From positions 1 to 64,000 of the forward strand of contig NZ_QFFK01000006.1 in NCBI RefSeq assembly GCF_003149455.1: DNA of 64,000 nt, given 5' to 3'. The stretch is from Chitinophaga deserti. GTDB taxonomy: Bacteria > Bacteroidota > Bacteroidia > Chitinophagales > Chitinophagaceae. The notes under the pieces are model-generated. The model was given only the letters and a program-made list of their open reading frames with translations. It did not search any database and was not told the origin of the DNA. Of the stretch, positions 52,958 to 61,212 are shown one piece after another. Numbering within the stretch: position 1 is the stretch's first letter; each line of letters starts with the position of its first letter. The position numbers were made by a program, and so were the translations under genes.

Positions 52958-53525
52958 ATGATATCAGTTTTACTTGATTGATGATCACGGTCTGGTTTTT
53001 CATTTGGCGCAAGGATATATGCAAAATGGTGGCGCCTGCAGTGGAGGAGGATGGTGGAAGGAGAGATATGCGTCCATAACTGCTTCACAAATTTCAATAA
53101 AAGTTTTAATCTGCCGTGCAGAATGCCCCTTAATTAACAATGCATTACCCAAACCCGTATCTCCCCATCTGGTGCAAGCCCAATCGCTGGTGTTATCGCT
53201 ATCCTCATCTGACCCTGATAGCATTTTGCTAATGTGTAATGAGGAATTAAATTTCAATCGATTGTTTATTGAGGGTAATTGAACCAAAACTTTGGGGTTT
53301 GTACATTAGGGGAACACGTAGTGAACAACGATATTAATTAAGAAATCCGGTTTGTATGAAAAGCAGCAGTGGCGCTACCGCATGGGCGGAAACACAGAAT
53401 GTTTCTGCTCATGTATGCGCCCTTTTACAAACAAATCATGTTACCAATTTTAAATAATGCTATGGCACGGGCTTTTTAATCCTGAAGGCCCTGTCACTTT
53501 CCTGTAAAACAATTATTATTACCAT
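52958..53525. other. 568-bp intergenic region between the TsdA/DsrE operon and the GH-D-like gene
   Basis: No convincing gene is seen. A 95-codon minus-strand frame (53000-53287) and a 33-codon plus-strand frame (53356-53457) are open but look like nothing I recognise. The region should carry the promoters of the two divergent flanking genes. A GTGATC half-site lies close to the 52957 start but lacks the second arm at the right distance. Confidence 0.5.
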
Positions 53526-55685
53526 ATGAATATGAAATGGACTTTGATGATGGGATGCATGTTACTGGCCGCTTCGGCTGGTGCGCAGGTAACCCGTTCC
53601 TACAAACCCGACTGGCTCGTAACACCGGTTACTGCCAAAGCGCAGGTGCTGGAAAAAGGTAAGGATATCACGCTGAGCAATACCCTTGTACAGCGTACCT
53701 TCCGCATTGCGCCCAACGTAGCCTGCTATGATTACCTCAATCCTGTAACCGGCCAGCAGCTCCTCCGGGCTGTGAAGCCTGAAGCCCGTGTGGAAATCAA
53801 CGGTAAATCGTATAACGTAGGCGGCCTCCGCGGCCAGAAGGAGAATGCATATTTGCTGCCCGCCTGGCTCGATGGATTTACGGCCGGAGAAAATGATTTT
53901 ATCTACGAACGTCATACCATTTCAGAAATCAAACCCCGTGTGCAATGGAAAGGCACTTTCTGGGCGGCTAACCGTAAACAGCCAACGGGTAAGCAGCTCG
54001 AGTTTTACTTTAAAAGCAAAGCCCCTGAAGCCAAAGGCGTTACGGTGATTGTACACTACGCCATCTATGATGGTTTGCCGCTCATCGCCAAATGGGCTAC
54101 CGTGGAAAACCACAGCGGCGCCACAGTTTCGGTGAACCGCATCGTACATGAGATTTTAGGCATGGTGGAAGAAGAAAGCACCGTGGTAGGCTCGCCTGAA
54201 AAACTGAAGAAGCCGCAGGGCATTTACTTCGAAACGAATTATGCTTTCAATAACGCGATGAACTACCCCGTCAGTGATCAGACGGCTCACTGGAAAATCG
54301 ACTCTTCCTACACTTCGCAGGTAAACTACGATTACAATTCGCCCTGCCTGTTTGAAGCATATCCTGATAAGGTAACCGATGTGCCCGTTGCCGATGGCGA
54401 AAGCATCACATCGCCCGCCACCTGGGAGCTGCTGATGGACAGCTACGACCGTGAAAGGAGAGGGCTGGCTGTACGGAAGATGTACCGTACCATCGCCCCC
54501 TGGACAACAGGTAACCCCATTTTCATGCACCTTGTCAGCAAAAACGATGCGGAAGTGAAGAACGCGGTGGACCAATGCGCTGCTACCGGGTACGAAGCCG
54601 TGATCCTCAGCTTTGGCAGTCATGTTAACATGGAAGATACCGCTGCCGCCAATATTGCCCGCTGGAAATCGCTGAGCGATTATGCACATGGCAAAGGCAT
54701 CCTCATCGGTGGTTATTCCCTGTTCAGCTCCCGCCGCATCAGTGATAAAGACGATGTGATCAACCCCGCTACCGGCAAACCGGGCGGTGCCTTCTTTGGC
54801 AACGCTCCCTGCTTCGGCAGTGAATGGGGCCTTGCGTACCGCGACAAAATCAAATATTTCATCACCCAAACCGGGTTCGATATCTGGGAGAATGATGGTC
54901 CTTACCCAGGCGATGTATGTGCTTCCACCACGCACCCCGGCCATAAAGACGCGCATGATTCGCAATGGCGCCAGATGGAGATCCAGAAAAAGCTGTACCG
55001 CGATCTGAACGAGCAGGGCATTTACATCAATGCACCCGACTGGTATTTCCTGGACGGCACTCACAAAATTGCATTAGGCTATCGTGAGGTGAACTTCTCT
55101 CTTTCCCGCGATCAGCAGAAAATACTGAACCGCCACAATATTTATGATGGCACCTGGGAGAAGACGCCTTCCATGGGTTGGGGATTTGTACCGCTCACCA
55201 GGTACCAGGGCGGTGGGCCCGAAGCTGTGCTGGAGCCGCTGAAAGATCATCTGGACGACTATAAGCAGCTCATGTTCCAGTACTATGGTTCCGGCATCCA
55301 GGCCTGTTACCGCGGGCCGAGGCTTTATGATACGGAAGAAACGAAAACCGTGGTAAAGGATATGATTAACTGGTACAAAAAATACCGCAACATCCTCAAT
55401 GCCGATGTGATTCACCTGCGCCGCGCCGATGGCCGCGATTGGGATGGCATCCTCCATGCCGACCCGCAGGGTAAAGAAAAGGGCTTCCTCATCCTTTACA
55501 ATCCGCTTAAAACCGCCATTACCCGTACCATCCGCGTACCGTTGTACTACACCGGACTTACTACCACCGCCAGATTGCTGGCCAATGGAGTAACGCCTAA
55601 GGTGTATACCCTCAACCGCCAGTTCGAAGCCGAAATGACAGTAACGCTGCCACCGGAAAGCTACAACTGGTGGGTGGTTCAATAG
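53526..55685 (+). CDS. Secreted glycoside hydrolase, clan GH-D-like (alpha-galactosidase-like)
   Basis: The 719-residue product has a signal peptide (AASAGAQ), an N-terminal beta-sandwich (to about 300) and a TIM barrel whose layout resembles GH36/GH27-type enzymes. FDIWENDGPYPGD lies at the end of a barrel strand, with Asp452 and Asp457 as candidates for the nucleophile. APDWYFLDG is near residue 505, and a C-terminal beta domain follows. The substrate is unknown, and the assignment is by overall layout rather than a signature I am certain of. It has no SusCD neighbour. Confidence 0.6.
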   Translation: MNMKWTLMMGCMLLAASAGAQVTRSYKPDWLVTPVTAKAQVLEKGKDITLSNTLVQRTFRIAPNVACYDYLNPVTGQQLLRAVKPEARVEINGKSYNVGGLRGQKENAYLLPAWLDGFTAGENDFIYERHTISEIKPRVQWKGTFWAANRKQPTGKQLEFYFKSKAPEAKGVTVIVHYAIYDGLPLIAKWATVENHSGATVSVNRIVHEILGMVEEESTVVGSPEKLKKPQGIYFETNYAFNNAMNYPVSDQTAHWKIDSSYTSQVNYDYNSPCLFEAYPDKVTDVPVADGESITSPATWELLMDSYDRERRGLAVRKMYRTIAPWTTGNPIFMHLVSKNDAEVKNAVDQCAATGYEAVILSFGSHVNMEDTAAANIARWKSLSDYAHGKGILIGGYSLFSSRRISDKDDVINPATGKPGGAFFGNAPCFGSEWGLAYRDKIKYFITQTGFDIWENDGPYPGDVCASTTHPGHKDAHDSQWRQMEIQKKLYRDLNEQGIYINAPDWYFLDGTHKIALGYREVNFSLSRDQQKILNRHNIYDGTWEKTPSMGWGFVPLTRYQGGGPEAVLEPLKDHLDDYKQLMFQYYGSGIQACYRGPRLYDTEETKTVVKDMINWYKKYRNILNADVIHLRRADGRDWDGILHADPQGKEKGFLILYNPLKTAITRTIRVPLYYTGLTTTARLLANGVTPKVYTLNRQFEAEMTVTLPPESYNWWVVQ

Positions 55686-55803
55686 CACAGGGAAGAAAAT
55701 GCCGTTTTATACTGTTTTGTCGTGTTTGGTAGTGCTTTGATGCATGCATATGGCTGAAGTAAGCCTTACATAAAGCAGGGTTACTGAAGGTTAAAAGAAG
55801 GGA

Positions 55804-55905
55804 TACTGTATATCAAATGTATATAAAACGGAACCAAACCCAATACAGTAAAGGAAAAGCAGGGTTTTATATACATTACAGTACCATTACGGTATACTTA
55901 CTGTA
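55804..55905. repeat. Array of five TACNGTA motifs
   Basis: TACTGTA (55804-55810), TACAGTA (55844-55850), TACAGTA (55877-55883), TACGGTA (55888-55894) and TACTGTA (55899-55905). The last three are exactly 11 bp apart, on one face of the helix. Confidence 0.8.
55816..55877. repeat. 14-bp perfect inverted repeat
   Basis: AATGTATATAAAAC (55816-55829) and GTTTTATATACATT (55864-55877) are exact inverted copies with a 34-base centre that holds one TACAGTA motif. It could form a hairpin or a cruciform. Confidence 0.85.
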
Positions 55906-55970
55906 ACTGCGGGTTGCTTACAGGAAACCCCGGCGGATAATTGCAGACACTGACAGATTCATCCGGAAAT

Positions 55971-56006
55971 AAAAAAGCGGCAGGTCCACCAGGGCCTGCC
56001 GCTTTT
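55971..56006. terminator. Bidirectional intrinsic terminator
   Basis: AAAAGCGGCAGG (55973-55984) pairs with CCTGCCGCTTTT (55995-56006) around 10 nt. T-runs exist on both strands, so it serves the permease gene and any plus-strand transcript of this region. Confidence 0.9.
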
Positions 56007-56022
56007 CTTTATCAGGTAACGC

Positions 56023-57459
56023 TTAGCGTGTTTCGTTCTTACTTTTCTTAATGACGTAGAAGCAGATGAACAGGAATATCAGCCAGATGGGAATGAGTAT
56101 TACCGGGAGCTTCATGCCCGTGAATAACATGAGTATGAGGATGCCTGTCAGGAATATAAGGCAGATGTAATTAGAAAGCGGATAAAGGAAAGACGGGAAT
56201 TTGGTTTTTGCCAGCCCGTTTTTATAATGCTTCCTGAATTTCATATGCACCACACTGATCATGAGCCAGTTGATGATCAGGGCAGATACTACCAGCGACA
56301 TCAGCGCATGAAGCGCGTTTTCGGGCATCAGTTTGTTGATGATGATACAAACTGCTACAAACAGGCCTGATACAATGGTAGCCAGTACTGGTACGTGATT
56401 CTTATTCAGCCGCGACAGGAAAGCCGGAGCATTGCCCTGTTCCGCCAGACCGTAGAGCATCCGGGAGTTACTGTATACGCAGCTGTTGTAAACAGAGAGG
56501 GCAGCCGTAAGTACGATCAGGTTGAGGGCGTTGGCGATAAGACTGGTGAAGTAAACCGTTTTGCCGAACAGTGTGAACTCGAAGCCTTTGAGGCTTTCGA
56601 ACACGGTAACGAACGGACTGCTTTCCGTTGTGATTCCTTTCCAGGGAGAAAGGGCAAACAGGATAATGAGGGCGCCTACATAAAATATCAGGATGCGGTA
56701 GATCACCTGGTTAGTGGCGCGGGGGATGGTCTTTTCCGGTTTGTCGGCTTCTGCGGCGGTAATCCCGATCAGTTCGAGGCCGCCGAAGGAAAACATGATG
56801 AGGGCCAGTGCCGCCAGGAGGCCCTGGTATCCGCCCGCTCCGTTTGATTGAAGGAGCCCTTTAGGGAAAAAGCCGCCATCATTCCAGAGGTTGCTGATAC
56901 TGGCCTGTGTGCCGCCATTGCCGCTGATCAGGAGGTAGCCCCCGAAAATAATCATGGCTATAATGGCTACCACTTTTACAATGGAGAACCAGAACTCTGC
57001 TTCACCGTATACTTTTACCGAGCTGAGGTTGAGTGCATTGATGGTGAGGAAAAAGAAGAGGGAGGAAGCCCATAAGGGTATCTCCGGCCACCAGAACTGT
57101 ACATAGATGCCGATGGCGGTAAGTTCAGACATGCTTACCAGGATGTATAATACCCAGTAATTCCATCCGGAAGCAAAGCCGGCAAAAGTGCCCCAGTATT
57201 TATAGGCGAAGTGGCTGAAGCTCCCGGAAACAGGTTCTTCCACTACCATTTCGCCCAGTTGCCGCATAATAAAAAATGCAATCAGGCCTGCCACAGCATA
57301 TCCGAGGATAACTGAGGGACCTGCCAGTACGGCTGCCGGACCAATGCCGAGAAAAAGACCTGTACCAATAGCGCCCCCGAGGGCGATCAGCTGAATGTGC
57401 CGGTTTTGAAGCCCCCGCTCCAGCTTGCGGGCAGGCGGCTGTTCGATAGTATGTTTCAA
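56023..57459 (-). CDS. APC-family amino acid permease (aromatic/proline type)
   Basis: The 478-residue protein has twelve membrane segments and opens with LERGLQNRHIQLIALGGAIGTGLFLG (split here at Leu-Gly), the signature of the AroP/PheP/ProY/GabP group of proton symporters. EPVSGSFSHFAYKYWG and FGGLELIGITAAEADKPEKTIPRA also fit. The substrate is an amino acid of undetermined type. It is followed by a bidirectional terminator. Confidence 0.9.
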   Translation of the reverse strand: MKHTIEQPPARKLERGLQNRHIQLIALGGAIGTGLFLGIGPAAVLAGPSVILGYAVAGLIAFFIMRQLGEMVVEEPVSGSFSHFAYKYWGTFAGFASGWNYWVLYILVSMSELTAIGIYVQFWWPEIPLWASSLFFFLTINALNLSSVKVYGEAEFWFSIVKVVAIIAMIIFGGYLLISGNGGTQASISNLWNDGGFFPKGLLQSNGAGGYQGLLAALALIMFSFGGLELIGITAAEADKPEKTIPRATNQVIYRILIFYVGALIILFALSPWKGITTESSPFVTVFESLKGFEFTLFGKTVYFTSLIANALNLIVLTAALSVYNSCVYSNSRMLYGLAEQGNAPAFLSRLNKNHVPVLATIVSGLFVAVCIIINKLMPENALHALMSLVVSALIINWLMISVVHMKFRKHYKNGLAKTKFPSFLYPLSNYICLIFLTGILILMLFTGMKLPVILIPIWLIFLFICFYVIKKSKNETR

Positions 57460-57731
57460 TGTCTAAAGGTGGATATTCTTGTAATATGTAGCTTTTTCCC
57501 CAAAAATTGACTTCCACCCTCATATTTTTCAATTTAATGTGCTGCACAAACATGTTTATGTGGTGCTGTTTTTCATTGGATTGTTGCATTCACAGCACCG
57601 GAAAGTTACTGTGAGTGATGTGTGCAATGAACTAACCGGATGCCTGTTTCGGTTTTGACAGAACGTGCAGGTACGCGGAGAGGAATTACCCTGATTGTTC
57701 CACCTTTTTTATGGATCTTAAAAATAAATAG

Positions 57732-57747
57732 GTAGGGATTTCCCTAC
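57732..57747. promoter_or_regulatory. Candidate ArsR operator, perfect dyad
   Basis: GTAGGGATTTCCCTAC has 7-bp perfect arms around TT. It occupies the -33 region before the -7 element at 57755 and lies 34 bp before the ArsR start. Confidence 0.65.
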
Positions 57748-57754
57748 ATATTCT

Positions 57755-57762
57755 TATATTTG
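57755..57762 (+). promoter_or_regulatory. -7 promoter element of the ArsR gene
   Basis: TATATTTG matches TAnnTTTG exactly, 18 bp before the ATG at 57781. It is flanked by the two operator-like sequences. Confidence 0.6.
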
Positions 57763-57777
57763 TCGGGAAATGCCTAT
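57762..57777. promoter_or_regulatory. Second, degenerate ArsR operator copy
   Basis: GTCGGGAAATGCCTAT matches the 57732 dyad at 11 of 16 positions and is exactly 30 bp downstream of it, close to three helical turns. It overlaps the end of the -7 element and the leader. Confidence 0.45.
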
Positions 57778-57780
57778 ATA

Positions 57781-58155
57781 ATGGAAAAACGGAGAGATGT
57801 ATTTCAGGCGATAGCGGATCCTACCAGGCGGGGCATAATTGCTTTGCTGGCGGGCCAGTCTATGACAATGAACGCCATAGCGGATTACTTTGATACTACG
57901 CGCCCTACCATTTCAGAGCATGTGAAAACGCTCATAGAATGCGGGCTGGTAGTGATCCGTAAAGAGGGGAGGGAGCGCCATTGCGAAGCAAAGCTGGAGA
58001 AGCTGGCGGAGGTGTCGGACTGGGTGAGTCAATACGCGAAAGCCTGGAGCAAAACGCTCGATAACATGGAAACTTATTTGCTGGAAGTTAGCGAACATCA
58101 AAAAAAATCAAAAAATGCAAAATCCGAAAACACCCGAAAGCCACGCGGCAAATGA
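57781..58155 (+). CDS. ArsR-family transcription repressor
   Basis: The 124-residue winged-helix protein begins MEKRRDVFQAIADPTRR and has the recognition segment TTRPTISEHVKTL. It lacks the metal-binding Cys pairs of ArsR/SmtB and matches the subgroup encoded with AHSA1/SRPBCC proteins. Its last 41 bases overlap the following AHSA1-like gene in another frame, showing tight coupling. It probably represses its own operon through the dyad at 57732. Confidence 0.9.
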   Translation: MEKRRDVFQAIADPTRRGIIALLAGQSMTMNAIADYFDTTRPTISEHVKTLIECGLVVIRKEGRERHCEAKLEKLAEVSDWVSQYAKAWSKTLDNMETYLLEVSEHQKKSKNAKSENTRKPRGK

Positions 58156-58618
58156 TGTATGGATCACCCGTACGGTGAAATTCCCCCGCGAACTGGTGTT
58201 TAAGATCTGGACAGATCCCGAACATCTCCCGCGCTGGTTTGCCCCTGACAATTGCGGAATCCATTTCGAAAAGCTGGAAGTCTGGCCGGGTGGCCGCTTT
58301 CACTCCTGCGTACATACGCCCGACGGAAAAGACTGCTGGTGTGTGGGGGAGTATCTGGAAGTGACGGCGCCTGAAAGAATAGTGTACAACATCGCTATTG
58401 CAGACGAAGCCGGTAACCGCCGTACCTCAGCAGCAGCCGGTATGGACCCCGCCTGGCCCGATGAAACCCTGGTTACGGTTACCTTCCGCGACATGGGTAA
58501 CGATCAGACGGAACTCACCATCCACCAGGCAGCACCGGCAGATGTAGCGCGCAGAACAGGCGCATACCCCAGCTGGCTGCAAATGCTCGATCATATGGAA
58601 ACCGCGCTCGGCGCATAA
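58115..58618 (+). CDS. AHSA1/SRPBCC-domain protein
   Basis: The 167-residue protein has the START-like fold typical of AHSA1 proteins: ITRTVKFPRELVFKIWTDPE, HLPRWFAPDNC, WPGGRFHS and a final helix with WLQMLDHMETAL. Such proteins bind hydrophobic ligands and usually accompany an ArsR regulator. It overlaps the ArsR gene by 41 bases and lies 11 bases before an exported alpha/beta hydrolase gene. Confidence 0.9.
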   Translation: MQNPKTPESHAANDVWITRTVKFPRELVFKIWTDPEHLPRWFAPDNCGIHFEKLEVWPGGRFHSCVHTPDGKDCWCVGEYLEVTAPERIVYNIAIADEAGNRRTSAAAGMDPAWPDETLVTVTFRDMGNDQTELTIHQAAPADVARRTGAYPSWLQMLDHMETALGA

Positions 58619-58629
58619 ATTATTGCCTG

Positions 58630-59490
58630 ATGAAATACCTTGTTTATCTGTTTGTGTTATTGTACATGCAAACATTTGCCGCATCCCCCGACACTGTGCC
58701 CGTTAAATCCGGATACGCCACCGTGAATGGTTTACGGATGTATTATGAGATACATGGAGCAGATGGCGGTTTGCCGCTCCTGCTATTGCCGGGTGGCGGT
58801 TCTACCATTCAGACTACTTATGGCGTTATCCTGCCCATGTTGTCGGCCCACCGCCGTGTGATTGCCCTGGAGCCACAGGGCCACGGCCATACGGCCGACC
58901 GTAATAGCCCATTCAGCTTTGAGCAGGATGCCGACGATGCAGCGGCTTTGCTTTCGCAGCTGGGCATTGCACAGGCCGATGTTATGGGCTTCAGTAACGG
59001 GGGCAACGCAGCGATGCAGCTGGCCGTACGCCACCCGTCAAAAGTGCGGAGGCTGGTATTGTGTTCCGTGTTTTATAAAAAGGAAGGCTGGGTGCCCGGG
59101 CTGGAAGCGATGTTCCGCAAAGCTGATGCTGCCGGGATGCCACCGGCCTTACGGAATGCCTATACATCCACTTCGCCGCACCCGCAAAAGATCGACACAT
59201 TGGTCTCCAAACTCATGGGGCGGCTGCTCACGTTTAAGGACTGGCCCGATAGTATGCTGCGTGGTATTCAGCAACCTGTGCTGCTAATGGCCGGAAACCA
59301 GGATGTAGCCACGCTGGCACATACCACAGCTTTATTTCAGTTGTTTCCTAAAGGACAGCTGGCCATCTTCCCCGGTGGCCACGGCGCTTACCTCGGAGAA
59401 GCCGCGGCATGGGTGCCCGGTAGCCGTGCCCCGGCCTCCACAGCGGCTATGGTTGAGGAGTTTCTGGCATGCAGCAGCAGCGAAAAATGA
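58630..59490 (+). CDS. Exported alpha/beta hydrolase
   Basis: The 286-residue product has a signal peptide (MQTFAA) and an alpha/beta-hydrolase fold: oxyanion LLLPGGGST, nucleophile Ser in MGFSNGGNA, acid in AGNQDVATLA and His in FPGGHGAYL. The substrate is unknown. It follows the AHSA1-like gene by 11 bases, so the ArsR operator probably controls it as well. Confidence 0.85.
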   Translation: MKYLVYLFVLLYMQTFAASPDTVPVKSGYATVNGLRMYYEIHGADGGLPLLLLPGGGSTIQTTYGVILPMLSAHRRVIALEPQGHGHTADRNSPFSFEQDADDAAALLSQLGIAQADVMGFSNGGNAAMQLAVRHPSKVRRLVLCSVFYKKEGWVPGLEAMFRKADAAGMPPALRNAYTSTSPHPQKIDTLVSKLMGRLLTFKDWPDSMLRGIQQPVLLMAGNQDVATLAHTTALFQLFPKGQLAIFPGGHGAYLGEAAAWVPGSRAPASTAAMVEEFLACSSSEK

Positions 59491-59541
59491 TTGGCGCTGC
59501 CCTCGGGCAGATTGCTTAATTTGCTCTTTCTTCACATCAAT

Positions 59542-60339
59542 ATGCATTATTACAGGATACCACCTCCCGCGCGGTTGGCAGGGTTGGTGCAATATTGCTG
59601 GTCTGGCAGCCTTACTCCTGCAAACGGAGAGGAGCTCCGGCATTTGTCGGTAGCCAAGAGCGCTGCACGTATCATTTTCCACTACGAAGGCAGGTTCGGA
59701 AAAGAAATGCCCGGGGGTGGATGGGAGCCGTCGTTCGTAGCAGGCTTTCAGGGCCAAACCATGGAACATGCCCAGTTTGTTTCTGCTGAGAAGTCGGGGA
59801 TTTTTGGAATTGAACTGGAGCCGGGTGCGCTTACTGCGCTTTTCGGTATACCGGCACCGGAATTGACCGGGCAGTTCGAAGACCTGGGTAGTATTCTGGG
59901 GAAAAAGGGCGCTCAATGGCAGGCACGGATGCTGGCGGCTGCAGACAATACAGAAAGAGCGGTGCTGGCAGAAGCGTTTTTAAGTTCCATCATCCGGCAG
60001 AAGGATGATGTAGTGATAACATCTGCGGTGCGCTCACTCGGGCAGCCGGGTAAAGAGGCAGGGATAGAAAAACTGGCGGAACGCTTCCATACTTCACGGA
60101 GGCAGTTTGAGCGGTTGTTTAAATCTGCCGTGGGGTTATCTCCGGGTATGTACAGCCGCATCCGCCGATTTGAACGTGCAATAGGCAAGATGCCGGGAAA
60201 TGACCGCCTGACCGATGTGGCATTGGGGGCGGGTTATTATGATCAGGCGCATTTCATCCGCGATTTCCATGAACTGGCGGGCATGGCGCCGGGGCAGTAC
60301 CGTAAGGCTATCAGCGGGCTGCCATTCCCTGAAGAATGA
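59542..60339 (+). CDS. AraC-family regulator with DUF6597-type N-terminus
   Basis: The 265-residue protein has an N-terminal domain starting MHYYRIPPPARLAGLVQYCW, typical of AraC proteins with a DUF6597-like sensing part, and a C-terminal helix-turn-helix pair (about 165-260) with LAERFHTSRRQFERLFK and ALGAGYYDQAHFIRDFHELAG. Its targets are unknown; the neighbouring VOC gene is a candidate. Start 59542 is used as it matches the family N-terminus. Confidence 0.85.
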   Translation: MHYYRIPPPARLAGLVQYCWSGSLTPANGEELRHLSVAKSAARIIFHYEGRFGKEMPGGGWEPSFVAGFQGQTMEHAQFVSAEKSGIFGIELEPGALTALFGIPAPELTGQFEDLGSILGKKGAQWQARMLAAADNTERAVLAEAFLSSIIRQKDDVVITSAVRSLGQPGKEAGIEKLAERFHTSRRQFERLFKSAVGLSPGMYSRIRRFERAIGKMPGNDRLTDVALGAGYYDQAHFIRDFHELAGMAPGQYRKAISGLPFPEE

Positions 60340-60367
60340 TTGTCGCAACTGTACAATTTTAAGTTTC

Positions 60368-60379
60368 TCCGGCGCCGGA
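60368..60379. promoter_or_regulatory. 12-bp perfect palindrome before the VOC gene
   Basis: TCCGGCGCCGGA is self-complementary and lies 21 bp before the ATG at 60401. It could be an operator or a short hairpin in the leader. Confidence 0.4.
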
Positions 60380-60400
60380 ATTTTGTGGAAAATACAGCTT

Positions 60401-61132
60401 ATGAACCGGATGATACCCATTCTCCCCTGCAAAGATCTGGACGAACTCCTTGCGTTTTATTGCCAGATTGGCTTTGAAGTCACCTACCGTCAGAAATCTC
60501 CCAATTTATACGCTACCGTGGAAAAAGACTGGATGCGCCTTGACTTTTACGGGATCTCTCACCACGATCCTAAAAAGACATATCACACCTGTTATATCCT
60601 GACGGAAGCTACAGATGAATTGTATGAGACCTTTACGGCCGGCATGCGGAAAAGTAACGGTAAGTTACCAACGCGGGGGCTTCCCCGCATCAGTGAGATT
60701 CGTGATAAAGCATATGGGGTGCGCGAATTCATGTTCTCTGATCCGGCGGGTAACTGTATCCGTATTGGCCGGAAGCTGGTGCAAAATGCTTCTGAAGAAA
60801 GTGATCGCGCAACTACTGCAGCGGCCAAACGGCTGGCGCTGGTACTGGATTACGCCTATCGTTTTGAAGATGACGAAGGGGAGTATGATAAATTACCGGG
60901 CTTGCTGGATAAAGCTATCGAACGCGATAAGGAGTATCCCTGCGACAATCTTTTCAAAGTCATGAACCTCCGTGCCGACTATGCCATCCGCCTGGGTGAT
61001 CTGCCGCTGGCAAAGCAATTGCTGGCAGCCGTAAAGACTCATCCGCTGATGGCCGACCGGGAGAAGTTTTATACCGTGCTGCAACGCGTCGCGGATCTGG
61101 AAGCAATAATATCCGGCCAGGAAAATATATAG
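60401..61132 (+). CDS. VOC/bleomycin-resistance-like protein with helical C-terminal domain
   Basis: The 243-residue protein has an N-terminal VOC domain (about 1-125: IPILPCKDLDELLAFYCQIGF and FMFSDPAGNCIRIG), like bleomycin-binding or glyoxalase-type proteins, joined to about 115 residues of helices resembling TPR units (LPGLLDKAIERDKEYP and ADYAIRLGDLPLAKQLL). Bleomycin-type sequestration is possible. Start 60401 avoids overlap with the AraC gene. Confidence 0.8.
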   Translation: MNRMIPILPCKDLDELLAFYCQIGFEVTYRQKSPNLYATVEKDWMRLDFYGISHHDPKKTYHTCYILTEATDELYETFTAGMRKSNGKLPTRGLPRISEIRDKAYGVREFMFSDPAGNCIRIGRKLVQNASEESDRATTAAAKRLALVLDYAYRFEDDEGEYDKLPGLLDKAIERDKEYPCDNLFKVMNLRADYAIRLGDLPLAKQLLAAVKTHPLMADREKFYTVLQRVADLEAIISGQENI

Positions 61133-61212
61133 AACTTGCTGAGTCATCCATCCTGACAAAAATCTACTCCTATACCCAACAAACAGGCGGGAAAATTTGT
61201 AAATTGTTGAAT

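Larger units (their letters stand above)
55686..56022. other. 337-bp non-coding region between two convergent genes
   Basis: It contains a 14-bp inverted repeat, five TACNGTA motifs and a bidirectional terminator. It lies between two 3' ends, so these motifs are not in an ordinary promoter position. Confidence 0.8.
57460..57780. other. 321-bp divergent promoter region
   Basis: It lies between the permease and the ArsR gene. It holds the ArsR-side operators and -7 element (57732-57777) and, nearer the permease, GTGCTGT and ACAGCAC as a 7-bp inverted pair (about 57562-57597). I see no gene. Confidence 0.6.

Noticed and set aside
52973..52996. Possible third GTGA-N6-TCAC site before the TsdA/DsrE operon
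   Set aside because: Only one arm (GTGATC on the minus strand) is present; the other half is out of register by one base and reads ATCAA.
53000..53287. 95-codon minus-strand open frame in the intergenic region
   Set aside because: It has no recognisable domain, no clear start signal, and another frame is open on the opposite strand. It was kept only as a remark in the region entry.
53356..53457. 33-codon plus-strand small ORF
   Set aside because: It has an ATG and a stop but no ribosome-binding site, signal peptide or known small-protein features.
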